A DNA stretch of 64,000 nt from Rugalucina vietnamica (lineage: Eukaryota; Mollusca; Bivalvia; Lucinida; Lucinidae). Positions 48,343 through 61,600 of this stretch are shown one piece after another. Each line of letters starts with the position of its first letter. Within the stretch, counting starts at the first letter, position 1. The notes beneath the pieces are model-generated. The model saw only the letters and a list, made by a program, of their open reading frames with translations, was not told the origin of the DNA and searched no databases. The position numbers and the translations under genes were made by a program. The DNA lies in the NCBI GenBank assembly GCA_964017185.1, contig OZ024874.1, positions 33,270,721 through 33,334,720 of the forward strand. The letters are read 5' to 3'.

Positions 48343-49205
48343 TTTGAGTAGGCTCTTAACAAAATTAACCCTACCTGCTTTCACAGAATTTTTGATATTC
48401 TACTCAAGAAATTTGTCTATTCCAAGTTTTCTTATTCAGTAGACACCAAAAGCCTATCAGACATTAGCACAATATCAGACATAATATCAGACATTAGCAC
48501 AGTAAATTCAAGTCTTTTTCTAGTGCCAAAGGCAGTTGTTTCATGTTGCAGAGACTCAGTTTAAAGAACACATTTGCTGCCCATTAAACAAAACACCTAG
48601 AATTCAATGATTGCTACAGAGAAAGCAGCATTTGCATAGCTCATCAGATTTTTTTTTCAGCTGTGTCTGACAAAGTTAATGAACTTATCAGTTACATCTA
48701 TACTACAGTGTTTAAACAAATGTACATATACAAGAATAAATTTATCTCATCATGAAATAACTGCTTTTAGTGTCTAGAGATACTGGATGGTCAATGAGCA
48801 GTAGCTATGCTGATCTGAATGCATATCTCAGCAGGCTGTTGACATACAGCATGTTTTCTCCTGTTGCTACCAAATCATTGTCTGGCAAGTGACAGCACCT
48901 GAACCTCTTCAGAGAAAACCTGTATGAAATGCTGAAAGGTGGGCACTATATACAGAAAATGTACTGTGAACAAGTACACTCTACACACAAATCAACATAA
49001 CAACAATGGATGAATTTGCAAACACTGTATGGATCCAGATTAGACCATATAAGCCAACTTGATTGGATTCAAAATGTCTTGCTTTTCTTTTTTCTTTTCT
49101 TTTTTTTATTTTGATTTTTTTTTATTTTTATTTATTTTTTTTTTAATTTTGACAATCTATAAAAGCTGGTAAATGTATAGTGTTAGTGAGAATAAATAAC
49201 TGATA
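48343..49205. other. unique stretch with a T-rich tract and a protein-like fragment
   Basis: 49078-49147 is a T-rich tract. On the minus strand 48935-48810 reads FSLKRFRCCHLPDNDLVATG then ENMLYVNSLLRYAF before a stop, preceded by an acceptor-like CATACAG; its LP-x-x-DLVA-x-G resembles the remnant near 41550. Unidentified. 48463-48500 has a 22-bp direct duplication. Confidence 0.4.
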
Positions 49206-49856
49206 TTAAGCCACTATCTCACTGGAATGAGACAACTGGCGTCTAGTTCGCACATGACAAAGATTAAACTCAACTTTCACGTTGCAATCTCATTGATGAA
49301 ACATTTATGCAACAATGTCACGAATTTTGGCCTAATTTTCCATATATATCTCACGACTGTCACACCATAGTCGTGATACGACAGTCATGAGACATTCATG
49401 AGATTGTCTCACAAAGTTCTCACAAATATGGCATAGTTTCATTTTCATTCTTACAAGAGTCACAACATTCGCACAAATGTTGCTTAGTTTTGTTTGCATG
49501 TTTTCTCAAGACTGTTTCACGACTGTCCTACCACCTTCGCACGAGTGTCACAAATTTGTTGCGTTATAAATTTGACAAAAATTTCATGGCTACAGGTTCA
49601 CGACGACAAGTTCACAACACTTGCACGAATGTCGTATGACAGTCGCGTGACAGTTTCATGACAACTTTGTGACAGATTCGCGAATATTTTGGCAAATAAA
49701 TTCGCATAAAATTAGCATCATGTTTAAAATTAAAATTTCTATCGCAAATGGTTGATGACTTGTTCATCATGTATAAAAATTCGCGGGAAGTTTCGCAACT
49801 TAATTTGCAAAACAGCTGCAAGTAATTAGTATATGCCAGCGAGATACTAGCTTAAG
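49206..49856. mobile_element. MITE, 650 bp, TTAAGC ends
   Basis: Inverted ends of 20 bp, TTAAGCCACTATCTCACTGG and TTAAGCTAGTATCTCGCTGG. The interior is packed with variants of CACGACTGTC, TTCGCACGAATGTC and CATGAGA. No frame and no certain target duplication. Confidence 0.65.
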
Positions 49857-50599
49857 CCATGATACATGTATTATGAAATGCTGAAAAACTTGAAACTGCA
49901 AATTCTAATTGCTGAATTAATAATCTATTATTCAGCTAATCACCCACAAGATTATAATAAAACTATTTCAGTTTAATGCTACATAGGAGCACAATATACA
50001 ATCTGCATAAAAAGTAAATAAATGGTATGCAATTAATAATGCAGCATATTTTCACTAGTTTAATCCAGCATATTTTCACCAGTTGAATCCAGAATATTTT
50101 CAAAAGCTAAATGCTCCTAAAACTTAAACATTCTCATATAGAGCAATGTCTACAAAATGTTAATGAAAATGAAACAAAGTTGCTGTTTTATTGTTTTACT
50201 TACAAGAAATCAACTAAACCGCACCTTCTTCAGCCAAACCGGAAGTTACACACACTTGAAACAATTGTTTCAGTTTTATGATAACAGCATCATCATCATA
50301 AGTGTCTATTGAAATTACTTCGTCACATTCACAAAGAAATAATAAATGAAAGTAAAGGGATAGACCAGATATGTTTTTATTTGTTTGTTTGTTTAACATC
50401 CCAGTCAACAAATTTTGATGGGCCACCACCTCATTGGTATCAAGTGCCAGTACTAAGAGGAGTTAAAAGTCTTGCTCAAAGACAACTCAGTGCCTGTGGG
50501 GTTTGAACTGTTCAATCTTAGTCATATTCTACCACTACTGTGCTCCACTAGATCAGAATTATTGATTATTACATATACAGTCAGTATGTGCCATCATAA
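49857..50599. other. no gene seen
   Basis: AT-rich. A minus-strand frame near 50214-50340 (IDTYDDDAVIIKLKQLFQV) has an acceptor-like TTTCAATAG and a GTAAGT at 50196-50201, but a stop lies between them; not called. Confidence 0.4.
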
Positions 50600-52244
50600 C
50601 CAGAGGACCATTGGTCCTGAGAACGCTCACCTAAAGCCTGATCTTGGAGTATTAAGTCATAATGAAATGACCTTGACCTTGAATACTCACACACCTTTAT
50701 TGACTTCATAAGTTGTCTGCATCTGCAAAGTTTAAGGTCTCAGGCTGCAATATTTTCCAAACCCAGTGATTTCTGAGAAAACCATAATTTTAATTTTGAT
50801 ATTTAAATGACCTTGGGCCAAGGTCAAGACATGACCTTGGCCTTCATTAATTACTTACCTTCATTGACTCCATTAGTTGTCTGCATCTAGCAACTTTCAG
50901 GTCTCAGGCTGCAACAGTTTGTTTTCGCCTTTTCCCATGTGTGAAAGCCTATGTTTCCAAAATTGACCTTGCCATAAAATAGGTCAAGGTCATCATAGGG
51001 TCATCATTTCAACAAACTATGATGGGCTGGAGTCCCAAATGCTACATACCAAGTTTCATGAAAACTGGCCTGCCGGTTCTGGAGAAGAAGATTTTTGAAA
51101 GGTTTTTACCATATATGGGCGTGGCGGCCATCTTGGTCATGTGACCTGGATTTCGCGATCAAACTTTCGTCTCCCCTACCCATGGATGATGCTCCACATA
51201 AAATTTCACTTTGATTTGCCAAGCAGTTTCAGAAAAGAAGATCTTTGAAAAGTGTGTATGGACAACAGACTGGCCAAGGTCAAGAGATGACCTTGACCTA
51301 TATTAATCACATACCTTCATCTACTCCATTAGTTGTTTGCATCTACCACTTTTCAGGCCTCAGGCTGCAATAGTTTTCAAAAAATCCATAGTTTTCACTT
51401 CTTCCTATGTAAAAGCCTATGTTTCAAAATTTGACCATGCCGTAAAATAGGTCAAGGTCATCCAAGGGTCATCATTTGATCAAACTATGATGGGCTGGAG
51501 TCCCAAATACTACATACCAAGTTTCATGAAAATCGGCCAGCCGGTTCTGGAGAAGAAGATTTTTGAGTGGTTTTTACCATATATGGGCTTGGCGGCAATC
51601 TTGGTCATGTGACCTGGATTTTGCAATCAAACTTTCGTCTCCCCTACCCATGGATGCTCCACATAAAATTTCACTTTGATTGGCCAAGCAGTTTCAGAGA
51701 AGAAGATCTTTGAAAAGTGTGTATGGACGACAGACTGGCCAAGGTCAAGATCATCAATTAATCACATACCTTCATCTACTCCATTAGTTGTTTGCATCTA
51801 CCACTTTTCAGGCCTCAGGCTGCAATAGTTTTCCAAAAATCCATAGTTTTCACATTTTCCCATGTAAAAGCCTATGTTTCCAAATTTGACCTTGCCGTAA
51901 AATAGGTCAAGGTCATCCAAGGGTCATCATTTTATCAAACTATGATGGGCTGACATCCCCGATGCTACATACCAAGTTTCGTGGAAATCAGCCCAGCGGT
52001 TCTGGAGAAGAAGATTTTTGAGTGGTTTTTACCATATATAGGCGTGGCGGCTATCTTGGTCATGTGACCTGGATTTCGCGATCAAACTTGAAATGCCACT
52101 ACCCAAGGAGGCTCCACATAAAATTTCAACTAGATCGGCCAAGAGGTTTCAGAGAAGAAGATCTTTGAAATTGTGGACGACACACGGACGACGGACGGAC
52201 GACGGACGGACGCCGGATCATGGCCATCCTATAAGCTCACCTTG

Positions 52245-52273
<29 letters not shown>
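50600..52273 (+). mobile_element. type C modular element (copy 3)
   Basis: Complete head and tail; three modules of about 460 bp joined by GGCCAAGGTCAAGAGATGAC. The tail begins ATCATGGCCATCCTATAAGC. Confidence 0.8.
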
Positions 52274-52276
<3 letters not shown>

Positions 52277-52994
52277 TTATAACCTCAAACCAGTTAAGCC
52301 AAGGAACCAAACCAATTGCTCTAACTGGGTTCCGTTCAAGCACCTGACAGAGGCTGATCTTCAATGACTAGTTGTTTTTTATTTTTTTTTACCAAACAAA
52401 AGCAGTAGCTCAGTAAGGTTTCAACAAAGCTATAGAACCCAGACGATCATAGTACACTTATGTCACAGGTTTACCATTATACATATAAATGAAATTAATG
52501 TAATTGACCAATAGGAACACTGGTGTGTCATTCATATTTATAATGGTAAATCTGTGACGAAAGTCTACTACGCTCGTCCAGGATCTACAATGCTGGGTAT
52601 CATTATTGATAAACTACAAAATAAGCAAAGGATCATGCAAACCTGGGTTTTCAATGTCTGTGAAAAGAAAACAAATCATGACGAAACTTTCCTATAGATT
52701 AAATTAAACAATAAATCAATGTACTAACTTACAATCTCATTTCGATCATTTGAATGATTGAGATATTGAACTTTCAAAGAACAGATATGTTTGGAAATTT
52801 TCAAACAGATAATTTAGTGACTAGATTTTGCCACTTTAACTCTGTATTTTTGCTTATACATGTACATGGGAATATTTGCTCAAGCACTGAAGAAAATGTA
52901 TTGATAAAAAGTGAAAACTGAGACTTGACTTTTTATCAAAATTTGTTAACAATAACACAGCAAGGTGCTATTACATTTGTGCACATTTTTTCAA
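52274..52994. other. no gene; contains a palindromic MITE
   Basis: Nothing coding seen. The palindrome at 52434-52586 is listed separately; the remainder is AT-rich and unique. Confidence 0.5.
52434..52586. mobile_element. palindromic MITE, 153 bp
   Basis: The left arm includes GTCACAGGTTTACCATTATA, the right (complement) GTCACAGATTTACCATTATA, extending outward through AGAACCCAGACGA / AGATCCTGGACGA. Centre about 52510. Typical full-length hairpin MITE. Confidence 0.65.
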
Positions 52995-55139
52995 CCAGAG
53001 GACCATTGGTCCTGAGAACGCTCACCTGAAGCCTGATCTTGGAGTATGAAGTCATCATTAAATGACCTTGACCTTGAATACTCACACAACTTCATTGACT
53101 TAATAAGTTGTCTGCATCTGCAAAGTTTCAGGTCTCAGGCTGCAATAGTTTCCAAACCCAGTGATTTCTGAGAAAACTTTAATTTTAATTTTGATATTTA
53201 AATGACCTTGGGTTAAGGTCAAGAAAGGACCTTGGCCTTCATTAATTACTTACCTTCATTGACTCCATTAGTTGTCTGCATCTAGCAACTTTCAGGTCTC
53301 AGGCTGCAAGAGTTTCCAAAATATTCATTGTTTTCGCTTTTTCCATGTGAAAGCCTATGTTTCCAAAATTGACCTTGCCGTAAAATAGGTCAAGGTCATC
53401 CAAGGGTCATCATTTCAACAAAATATGATGGGCTGGAGTCCCAAATGCTACATACCAAGTTTCACGAAAATCGGCCAGCCGGTTCTGGAGAAGAAGACTT
53501 TTGAGTGGTTTTTACCATAGTTGGGCATGGCGGCCATCTTGGTCATGTGACCCAAATTTCGCGATCAAACTTACGTTCCCCCTATCCATGGACGCTCCAC
53601 ATAAAATTTCACTTTGATTGGCCAAACAGTTTCAGAGAAAAAGATCTTTGAAAAGTGTGTATGGATGGCAGACTGGCCAAGGTCAAGAGATGACCTTGAC
53701 CTAAATTAATCACATACCTTCATCTACTCCATTAGTTGTTTGCATCTGCCACTTTTCAGGCCTCAGGCTGCAATAGTTTTAAAAAAATCAATAGTTTTCA
53801 CTTTTTCCCCATGTATAAGCCTATGTTTCCAAAATTGACATTGACGTAAAATATGTCAAGGTCATCCTATAGTCATCATTTGATCAAACTATGATGGGCT
53901 GGAGTCCTAAATGCTACATACCAAGTTTCATGAAAATCCGCCTGCCAGTTCTGGAGAAGAAGATTTTTGAGTGGTTTTTACCATTTATGGGCTTGGCAGC
54001 CATCTTGGTCATGTGACCTGGATTTCGCGATCAAACTTTCGTCTCCCCTACCCATGGATGCTCCACATAAAATTTCACTTTGACTGGCCAAGCTGTTTCA
54101 GAGAAGAAGATCTTTGAAAAGTGTGTATGGACGACAGACTGGCCAAGGTCAAGAGATGACCTTGACCTAAATTAATCACATACCTTCATCTACTCTATTA
54201 GTTGTTTGCATCTACCACTTTTCAGGCCTCAGGCTGCAATAGTTTTCAAAAAATCCATAGTTTTCACTTTTTCCCATGTAAAAGCCTATGTTTCCAAATT
54301 TGACCTTGCCGTAAAATAGGTCAAGGTCATCCAAGGGTCATCATTTTATCAAACTATGATGGGCTGAAGTCCCCACTGCTACATACCAAGTTTCGTGGTA
54401 ATCGGCCCACCGGTTCTGGAGAAGAAGATTTTTGAGTGGTTTTTACCATATATGGGCATGGCAGCCATCTTGGTCATGTGACCTTGATTTCGCGATCAAA
54501 CTTTCGTTTCCCCTACCCATGGATGCTCCACATAAAAGTTCACTTTGATTGGCCAAGCGGTTTCAGAGAAGAAGATCTTTGAAAAGTGTGTATGGACAAC
54601 AGACTGGCCAAGGTCAAGAGATGACCTTGACCTAAATTAATCATATACCTTCATCTACTCCATTAGTTGTTTGCATCTACCACCTTTCAGGCGTCAGGTT
54701 GCAATAGTTTTCAAAAAATCCATAGTTTTCACTTTTTCCCATGTAAAAGCCTATGTTTCCAAATTTGACCTTGCCGTAAAATATGTCAAGGTCAACCAAG
54801 GGTCATCATTTTATCAAACTATGATGGGCTGAAGTCCCCAATGCTACATACCAAGTTTCGTGGAAATCGGCCCACCAGTTCTGGAGAAAAAGATTTTTGA
54901 GTGGTTTTTACCATATATGGGTGTAGCGGCCATCTTGGTCATGTAACCCGGATCTCGCGATCAAACTTCAGTTCCCCCTACCCATGGATGCTCCACATAA
55001 AATTTCACTTTGATTGGCCATGCGGTTTCAGAGAAGAAGATCTTTGAAATTGTGGACGACGGACGGACGACGGACGGACGCCGGATCATGGCCATCCTAT
55101 AAGCTCACCTTGTGAGCCTTCGGCTCAGGTGAGCTAAAA
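52995..55139 (+). mobile_element. type C modular element (copy 4)
   Basis: Complete head, four modules and tail (GAGCTAAAAC). The third and fourth modules, and the last module of the 50600 copy, share the variant CCCCACTGCTACATACC or CCCCAATGCTACATACC, suggesting unequal exchange between copies. Confidence 0.8.
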
Positions 55140-55145
55140 CTTTCA

Positions 55146-55645
55146 CTTTGCGCACAGTTTTCATTTGCGCACAGAAATGTATATCATTTGCGCACAGTTT
55201 TAGTGTTACATTTGCGTGCGTGTTTTTGCACCACTTCCTTGGCCAGCTGCTGGTATTTTATTATGTCAAGGTAAATAAATAAAATCCCAGTTCACCGACC
55301 TTGAGGTTGAAGAGTTCCACCTTGAGGTTGAAGAGTTCGACCTTGAGGTTGAAGAGTTCGAAAGTCAATTGTTAGTTTAAGTTTAACATATTTACATTTT
55401 GCGGCACTTTGTTTTGTTCATTGGGCATCATCTTGCACTGTCTTTAAACTTTCTCATATTTTCATGTGCCTTGAATGCCATCTGTCTGAGGAACTAGCTG
55501 GGACTGAAAATGAGGGCTAAGCTTGTATGTACAGTCTTACCATTTACATGTCAAGAGAAAATCTGTGCGCAAATGTAACATTTACCTCGGAAAATTGTGT
55601 GCGCAAATGAATATGTTTACCTGGGAAAATTGTGTGCACAAATGA
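55146..55645. mobile_element. foldback element with CATTTGCGCACA repeats
   Basis: Left TTTGCGCACAGTTTTCATTT and right (complement) ATTTGCGCACACAATTTTCC. Each end has two to three CATTTGCGCACA motifs. The middle has three 24-bp units of CTTGAGGTTGAAGAGTTC (55302-55372). It fills the gap between two type C elements exactly. Confidence 0.65.
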
Positions 55646-55660
55646 ACCACATTCTTTAAA

Positions 55661-58600
55661 CCAGAGGACCATTAGTCCTGAGAACGCTCACCTGAAGCCT
55701 GATCCTGGAGTATTAAGTCATCATGAAATGACCTTGACCTTGAATACTCACACACCTTTATTGAATTCATGTTGTCTGCATCTGCAAAGTTTCAGGTCTC
55801 AGGCTGCAATAGTTTCCAAACCCAGTGATTTATGAGAAAACCATAATTTTAATTGTGATATTTAAATGACTTTGGGTCAAGGTCAAGAAATGACCTTGGC
55901 CTTCATTAATTACTTACCTTCATTGACTCCATTGGTTGTCTGCATTAAGCAACTTCCAGGTCTCAGACTGCAACAGTTTCCAAAATATCCATTGTTTTCG
56001 CCTTTTCCCATGTAAAAGCCTATGTTTCCAAAATTGACCTTGCCGTAAAATAAGTCAAGGTCATCCTATGGTCATCATTTGATCAAACTATGATGGGCTA
56101 GAGTCCCAAATGCTACATACCAAGTTTCGCGAAAATTGGCCTGCCGGTTCTGTAGAAGAAAATTTTTGAGTGGTTTTCACCACATATGGGCGTGGCGGCC
56201 ATCTTGGTAATGTGACCTGGATTTCGAGATCAAACTTTCGTCTCCCCTACCCATGGATGCTCCACACAAAATTTCACTTTGATTGGCCCAGCAGTTTCAG
56301 AGAAGAAGATCTTTGAAAAGTGTGTATGGACGACAGACTGGCCAAGGTCAAGAGATGACCTTGACCTAAATTAATCACATACCTTCATCTACTCCATTAG
56401 TTGTTTGCATCTATAACTTTTCAAGCATCAGGCTGCAATAGATATCAAAAAATCCAGTTTTCACTTTTTCCCATGTAAAAGCCTATGTTTCCAAAATTGT
56501 CCTTACCGTAAAATATGTCAAGGTCATCCTAGGGTCATCATTTTATCAAACTATGATGGGCTGGAGTCCCAAATGCTACATACCAAGTTTCATGAAAATC
56601 GGCCTACCGGTTCTGGAGAAGAAGATTTTTGAGTGGTTTTTACCATATATCGGCGTGGCAGCCATCTTGGTCATGTGACCTGGATTTCCCGAACAAACTT
56701 TTGTCTCCCCTACCCATGGATTCTCCACATAAAATTTCACTTTGATTGGCCCAGCAGTTTCAGAGAAGAAAATCTTTGAAAAGTGTGTATGGAGGACAGA
56801 CTGGCCAAGGTCAAGAGATGACCTTGACCTACATTAATCACATACCTTCATCTACTCCATTAGTTGTTTTCATCTACCACTTTTCAGGCATCACGCTGCA
56901 ATAGTTTTCAAAAAATCCATAGTTTTCACTTTTTCCCATGTAAAAGCCTATATTTCCAAAATTGACCTTGCCGTAAATTAGGTCAAGGTCATCCTAGGGT
57001 CATCATTTTATCAAACTATGATGGGCTGGAGTCCCAAATGCTACATACCAAGTTTCATGAAAATCCGCCTGCCGGTTCTGGAGTAGAAGATTTTTGAGTG
57101 GTGTTTACCATATATCGGCGTGGCAGCCATCTTGGTCATGTGACCTGGATTTCCCGATCAAACTTTTGTCTCCCCTACCCATGGATGCTCCACATAAAAT
57201 TTCACTTTGATTGGCCCAGCAGTTTCAGAGAAGAAGATCTTTGAAAAGTGTGTATGGACGACAGACTGGCCAAGGTCAAGAGATGACCTTGACCTACATT
57301 AATCACATACCTTCATCTACTCCATTAGTTGTTTGCATCTACCACTTTTCAGGCATCACGCTGCAATAGTTTTCAAAAAATCCATAGTTTTCACTTTTTC
57401 CCATGTAAAAGCCTATATTTCCAAAATTGACCTTGCCATAAATTAGGTCAAGGTCATCCTAGGGTCATCATTTTATCAAACTATAATGGGCTGGAGTCCC
57501 AAATGCTACATACCAAGTTTCATGAAAATCGGGCTGCGGGTTCTGGAGAAGGAGATTTTTAGTGGTTTTTACCATATATGGGCATGGCGGCCATCTTGGT
57601 CATGTGACCTGGATATCGCGATCAAACTTTCGTCTCCCCTACCCATGGATGCTCCACATAAAATTTCACTTTGATAAGCCCAGCCGTTTTAGAGAAGAAG
57701 ATCTTTGAAAAGTGTGTATGGACGACAGACTGGCCAAGGTCAAGAGATGACCTTGACCTAAATTAATCACATACCTTCATCTACTCCATTAGTCATTGCA
57801 TATACCACTTTTCAAGCATCAGGCTGCAATAGTTTTCAAAAAATCCAGTTTTCACTTTTTCCCATGTAAAAGCCTGTTTCCAAAATTGACCTTTCCGTAA
57901 AATATGTCAAGGTCATCCTAGGGTCATCATTTTATCAAACTATGATGGGCTGGAGTCCCAAATGCTACATACCAAGTTTCATGAAAATCGGCCATATATG
58001 GTAAAAACCACTCAAAGGTCAAGAGATGACCTTGACCTAAATTAATCACATACCTTCATCTACTCCATTAGTTGTTTGCATCTACCACTTTTCAGGCCTC
58101 AGGCTGCAATAGTTTTCAAACCAGAGGACCATTGGTCCTGACAACGCTCACCTGAAGCCTTATCTTGGAGTATTATGTCATCATGAAATGACCTTGACCT
58201 TGGGTCAAGATCAAAAAAGAAATGACATTGGCCTTCATTAATTACTTACCTTCATTGACTCTATTAGTTGTCTGCATCTAGCAACTTTCAGGTCTCAGGC
58301 TGCAACAGTTTCCAAAATATCCATTGTTTTCGCCTTTTCCCATGTAAAAGCCTATGTTTCCAAAATTGACCTTGCTGTAAAATAGGTCAAGGTCATCGAA
58401 GGGTCATCATTTCAACAAACTATGATGGGCTGGAGTCCCAAATGCTACATACAAAGTTTTGCGTAAATCGGCCAGCCGGTTCTGGAGAAGAAGATTTTTA
58501 AGTGGTTTTTACCATAGTTGGGCATGGCGGCCATCTTGGTCATGTGACCCGAATTTGGCGATCACATTTTCGTCTCCCCCTACCCATGGACACTCCACAT

Positions 58601-61600
58601 AAAATTTCACTTTGATTGGCCAAGCAGTTTCAGAGAAGAAGATCTTTGAAAAGTGTGTATGGATGACAGATTGGCCAAGGTCAAGAGATGACCTTGACCT
58701 AAATTAATCACATACCTTCATCTACTCCATTAGTAGTTTGCAGGACTCAGGCTGCAACAGTTTTCAAACCAGAGGACCATTGGTCCTGTGAAGGCTCACC
58801 TGAAGCCTGATCCTGGAGTACATGTATTAAGTCATCATGAAATGACCTTGACCTTGAATACTCACACACCTTTATTGAATTCATAAGTTGTCTGCATCTG
58901 CAAAGTTTCAGGTCTCATGCTGCAATAGTTTCCAAACCCAGTGATTTCTGAGAATAATTTTAATTTTGATATTTAAATGACCTTGGGTCAAGGTCAAGAA
59001 ATGACCTTGGCCTTCATTAATTACTTACCTTCATTGACTCCATTGGTTGTCATCATCTAGCAACTTTCAGGTCTCAGACTGCAACAGTGTCCAAAAAATC
59101 CATTGTTTTCAACTTTTCCCATGTAAAAGCCTACATTTCCAAAATTGACCTTGCCGTAAAATAGGTCAAGGTCATCCTAGGGTCATCATTTCAACAAACT
59201 TTGATGGGCTGGAGTCCCAAATGCTACATACCAAGTTTCGCGAAAATCGGCCCGCTGATTCTGAAGAAGATTTTTGAGGAGTTTTTACCATATATGGGTG
59301 TGGTGGCCATCTTGGTCATGTGACCTGGATTTGGCGATCAAACTTTCGTCTCCCCTACCAATGGATGCTCCACATAAAATTTCACTTTGATTGGCCTAGC
59401 AGTTTCAGAGAAGAAGATCTTTGAAAAGTGTGTATGGATGACAAACTGGCCAAGGTCAAGAGATGACCTTGACCTAAATTAATCACATACCTGCATCTAC
59501 TCCATTAGTTGTTTGCATCTACCACTTTTCAGGCCTCAGGCTGCAAAAGTTTTCAAAAAATCCAAAGTTTTCAATTTTTCCCATGTAAAAGCCTATGTTT
59601 CCAAAATTGACCTTGCCGTAAAATAGGTCAAGGTCATCCTATGGTCATCTTTTTATCAAACTATATGGTCATCTTTTTATCAAACTATGATGGGCTGAAG
59701 TCCCCGATACTACATACTAAGTTTCGTGGAAATCGGCCCACCGGTTCTGGAGAAGAAGATTTTCGAGTAGTTTTTACCATATATGGGCGTGGCGGCCATC
59801 TTGGTCATGTGACCTAGATTTTGCGATCAAACTTTCGTCTCCCCTACCCATGGATGCTCCACATAAAATTTCAACTTGATTGGCCCAGCAGTTTCAGAGA
59901 AGAAGATCTTTGAAAAGTGTGTATGGACGACAGACTGGCCAAGGTCAAGAGATGACCTTGACCTAAATTAATCACATACCTTCATCTACTCCATTAGTTG
60001 TTTGCATCTACCACTTTTCAGGCCTCAGGCTGCAATAGTTTTCAAACCAGCGGACCATTGGTCCTGACAACGCTCACCTGAAGCCTTATCTTGGAGTATT
60101 ATGTCATCATGAAATGACCTTGACCTTGGGTCAAGATCAAAAAAGAAATGACATTGGCCTTCATTAATTACTTACCTTCATTGACTCTATTAGTTGTCTG
60201 CATCTAGCAACTTTCAGGTCTCAGGGTGCAACAGTTTCCAAAATATCCATTGTTTTCGCCTTTTCCCATGTAAAAGCCTATGTTTCCAAAATTGACCTTG
60301 CTGTAAAATAGGTCAAGGTCATCGAAGGGTCATCATTTCAACAAACTATGATGGGCTGGAGTCCCAAATGCTACATACAAAGTTTTGCGTAAATCGGCCA
60401 GCCGGTTCTGGAGAAGAAGATTTTTAAGTGGTTTTTACCATAGTTGGGCATGGCGGCCATCTTGGTCATGTGACCCGAATTTGGCGATCACATTTTCGTC
60501 TCCCCCTACCCATGGACACTCCACATAAAATTTCACTTTGATTGGCCAAGCAGTTTCAGAGAAGAAGATCTTTGAAAAGTGTGTATGGACGACAGATTGG
60601 CCAAGGTCAAGAGATGACCTTGACCTAAATTAATCACATACCTTCATCTACTCCATTAGTAGTTTGCAGGACTCAGGCTGCAACAGTTTTCAAACCAGAG
60701 GACCATTGGTCCTGTGAAGGCTCACCTGAAGCCTGATCCTGGAGTACATGTATTAAGTCATCATGAAATGACCTTGACCTTGAATACTCACACACCTTTA
60801 TTGAATTCATAAGTTGTCTGCATCTGCAAAGTTTCAGGTCTCATGCTGCAATAGTTTCCAAACCCAGTGATTTCTGAGAATAATTTTAATTTTGATATTT
60901 AAATGACCTTGGGTCAAGGTCAAGAAATGACCTTGGCCTTCATTAATTACTTACCTTCATTGACTCCATTGGTTGTCATCATCTAGCAACTTTCAGGTCT
61001 CAGACTGCAACAGTGTCCAAAATATCCATTGTTTTCAACTTTTCCCATGTAAAAGCCTACGTTTCCAAAATTGACCTTGCCGTAAAATAGGTCAAGGTCA
61101 TCCTAGGGTCATCATTTCAACAAACTATGATGGGCTGGAGTCCCAAATGCTACATACCAAGTTTCGCGAAAATCGGCCCGCTGATTCTGAAGAAGATTTT
61201 TGAGGAGTTTTTACCATATATGGGCGTGGTGGCCATCTTGGTCATGTGACCTGGATTTGGCGATCAAACTTTCGTCTCCCCTACCAATGGATGCTCCACA
61301 TAAAATTTCACTTTGATTGGCCTAGCAGTTTCAGAGAAGAAGATCTTTGAAAAGTGTGTATGGATGACAAACTGGCCAAGGTCAAGAGATGACCTTGACC
61401 TAAATTAATCACATACCTGCATCTACTCCATTAGTTGTTTGCATCTACCACTTTTCAGGCCTCAGGCTGCAAAAGTTTTCAAAAAATCCAAAGTTTTCAA
61501 TTTTTCCCATGTAAATGCCTATGTTTCCAAAATTGACCTTGCCGTAAAATAGGTCAAGGTCATCATATGGTCATCTTTTTATCAAACTATATGGTCATCT

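Noticed and set aside
50196..50345. exon on the minus strand with a strong GTAAGT donor
   Set aside because: The protein-like frame hits TAG before the donor and other frames have stops; no family recognised.
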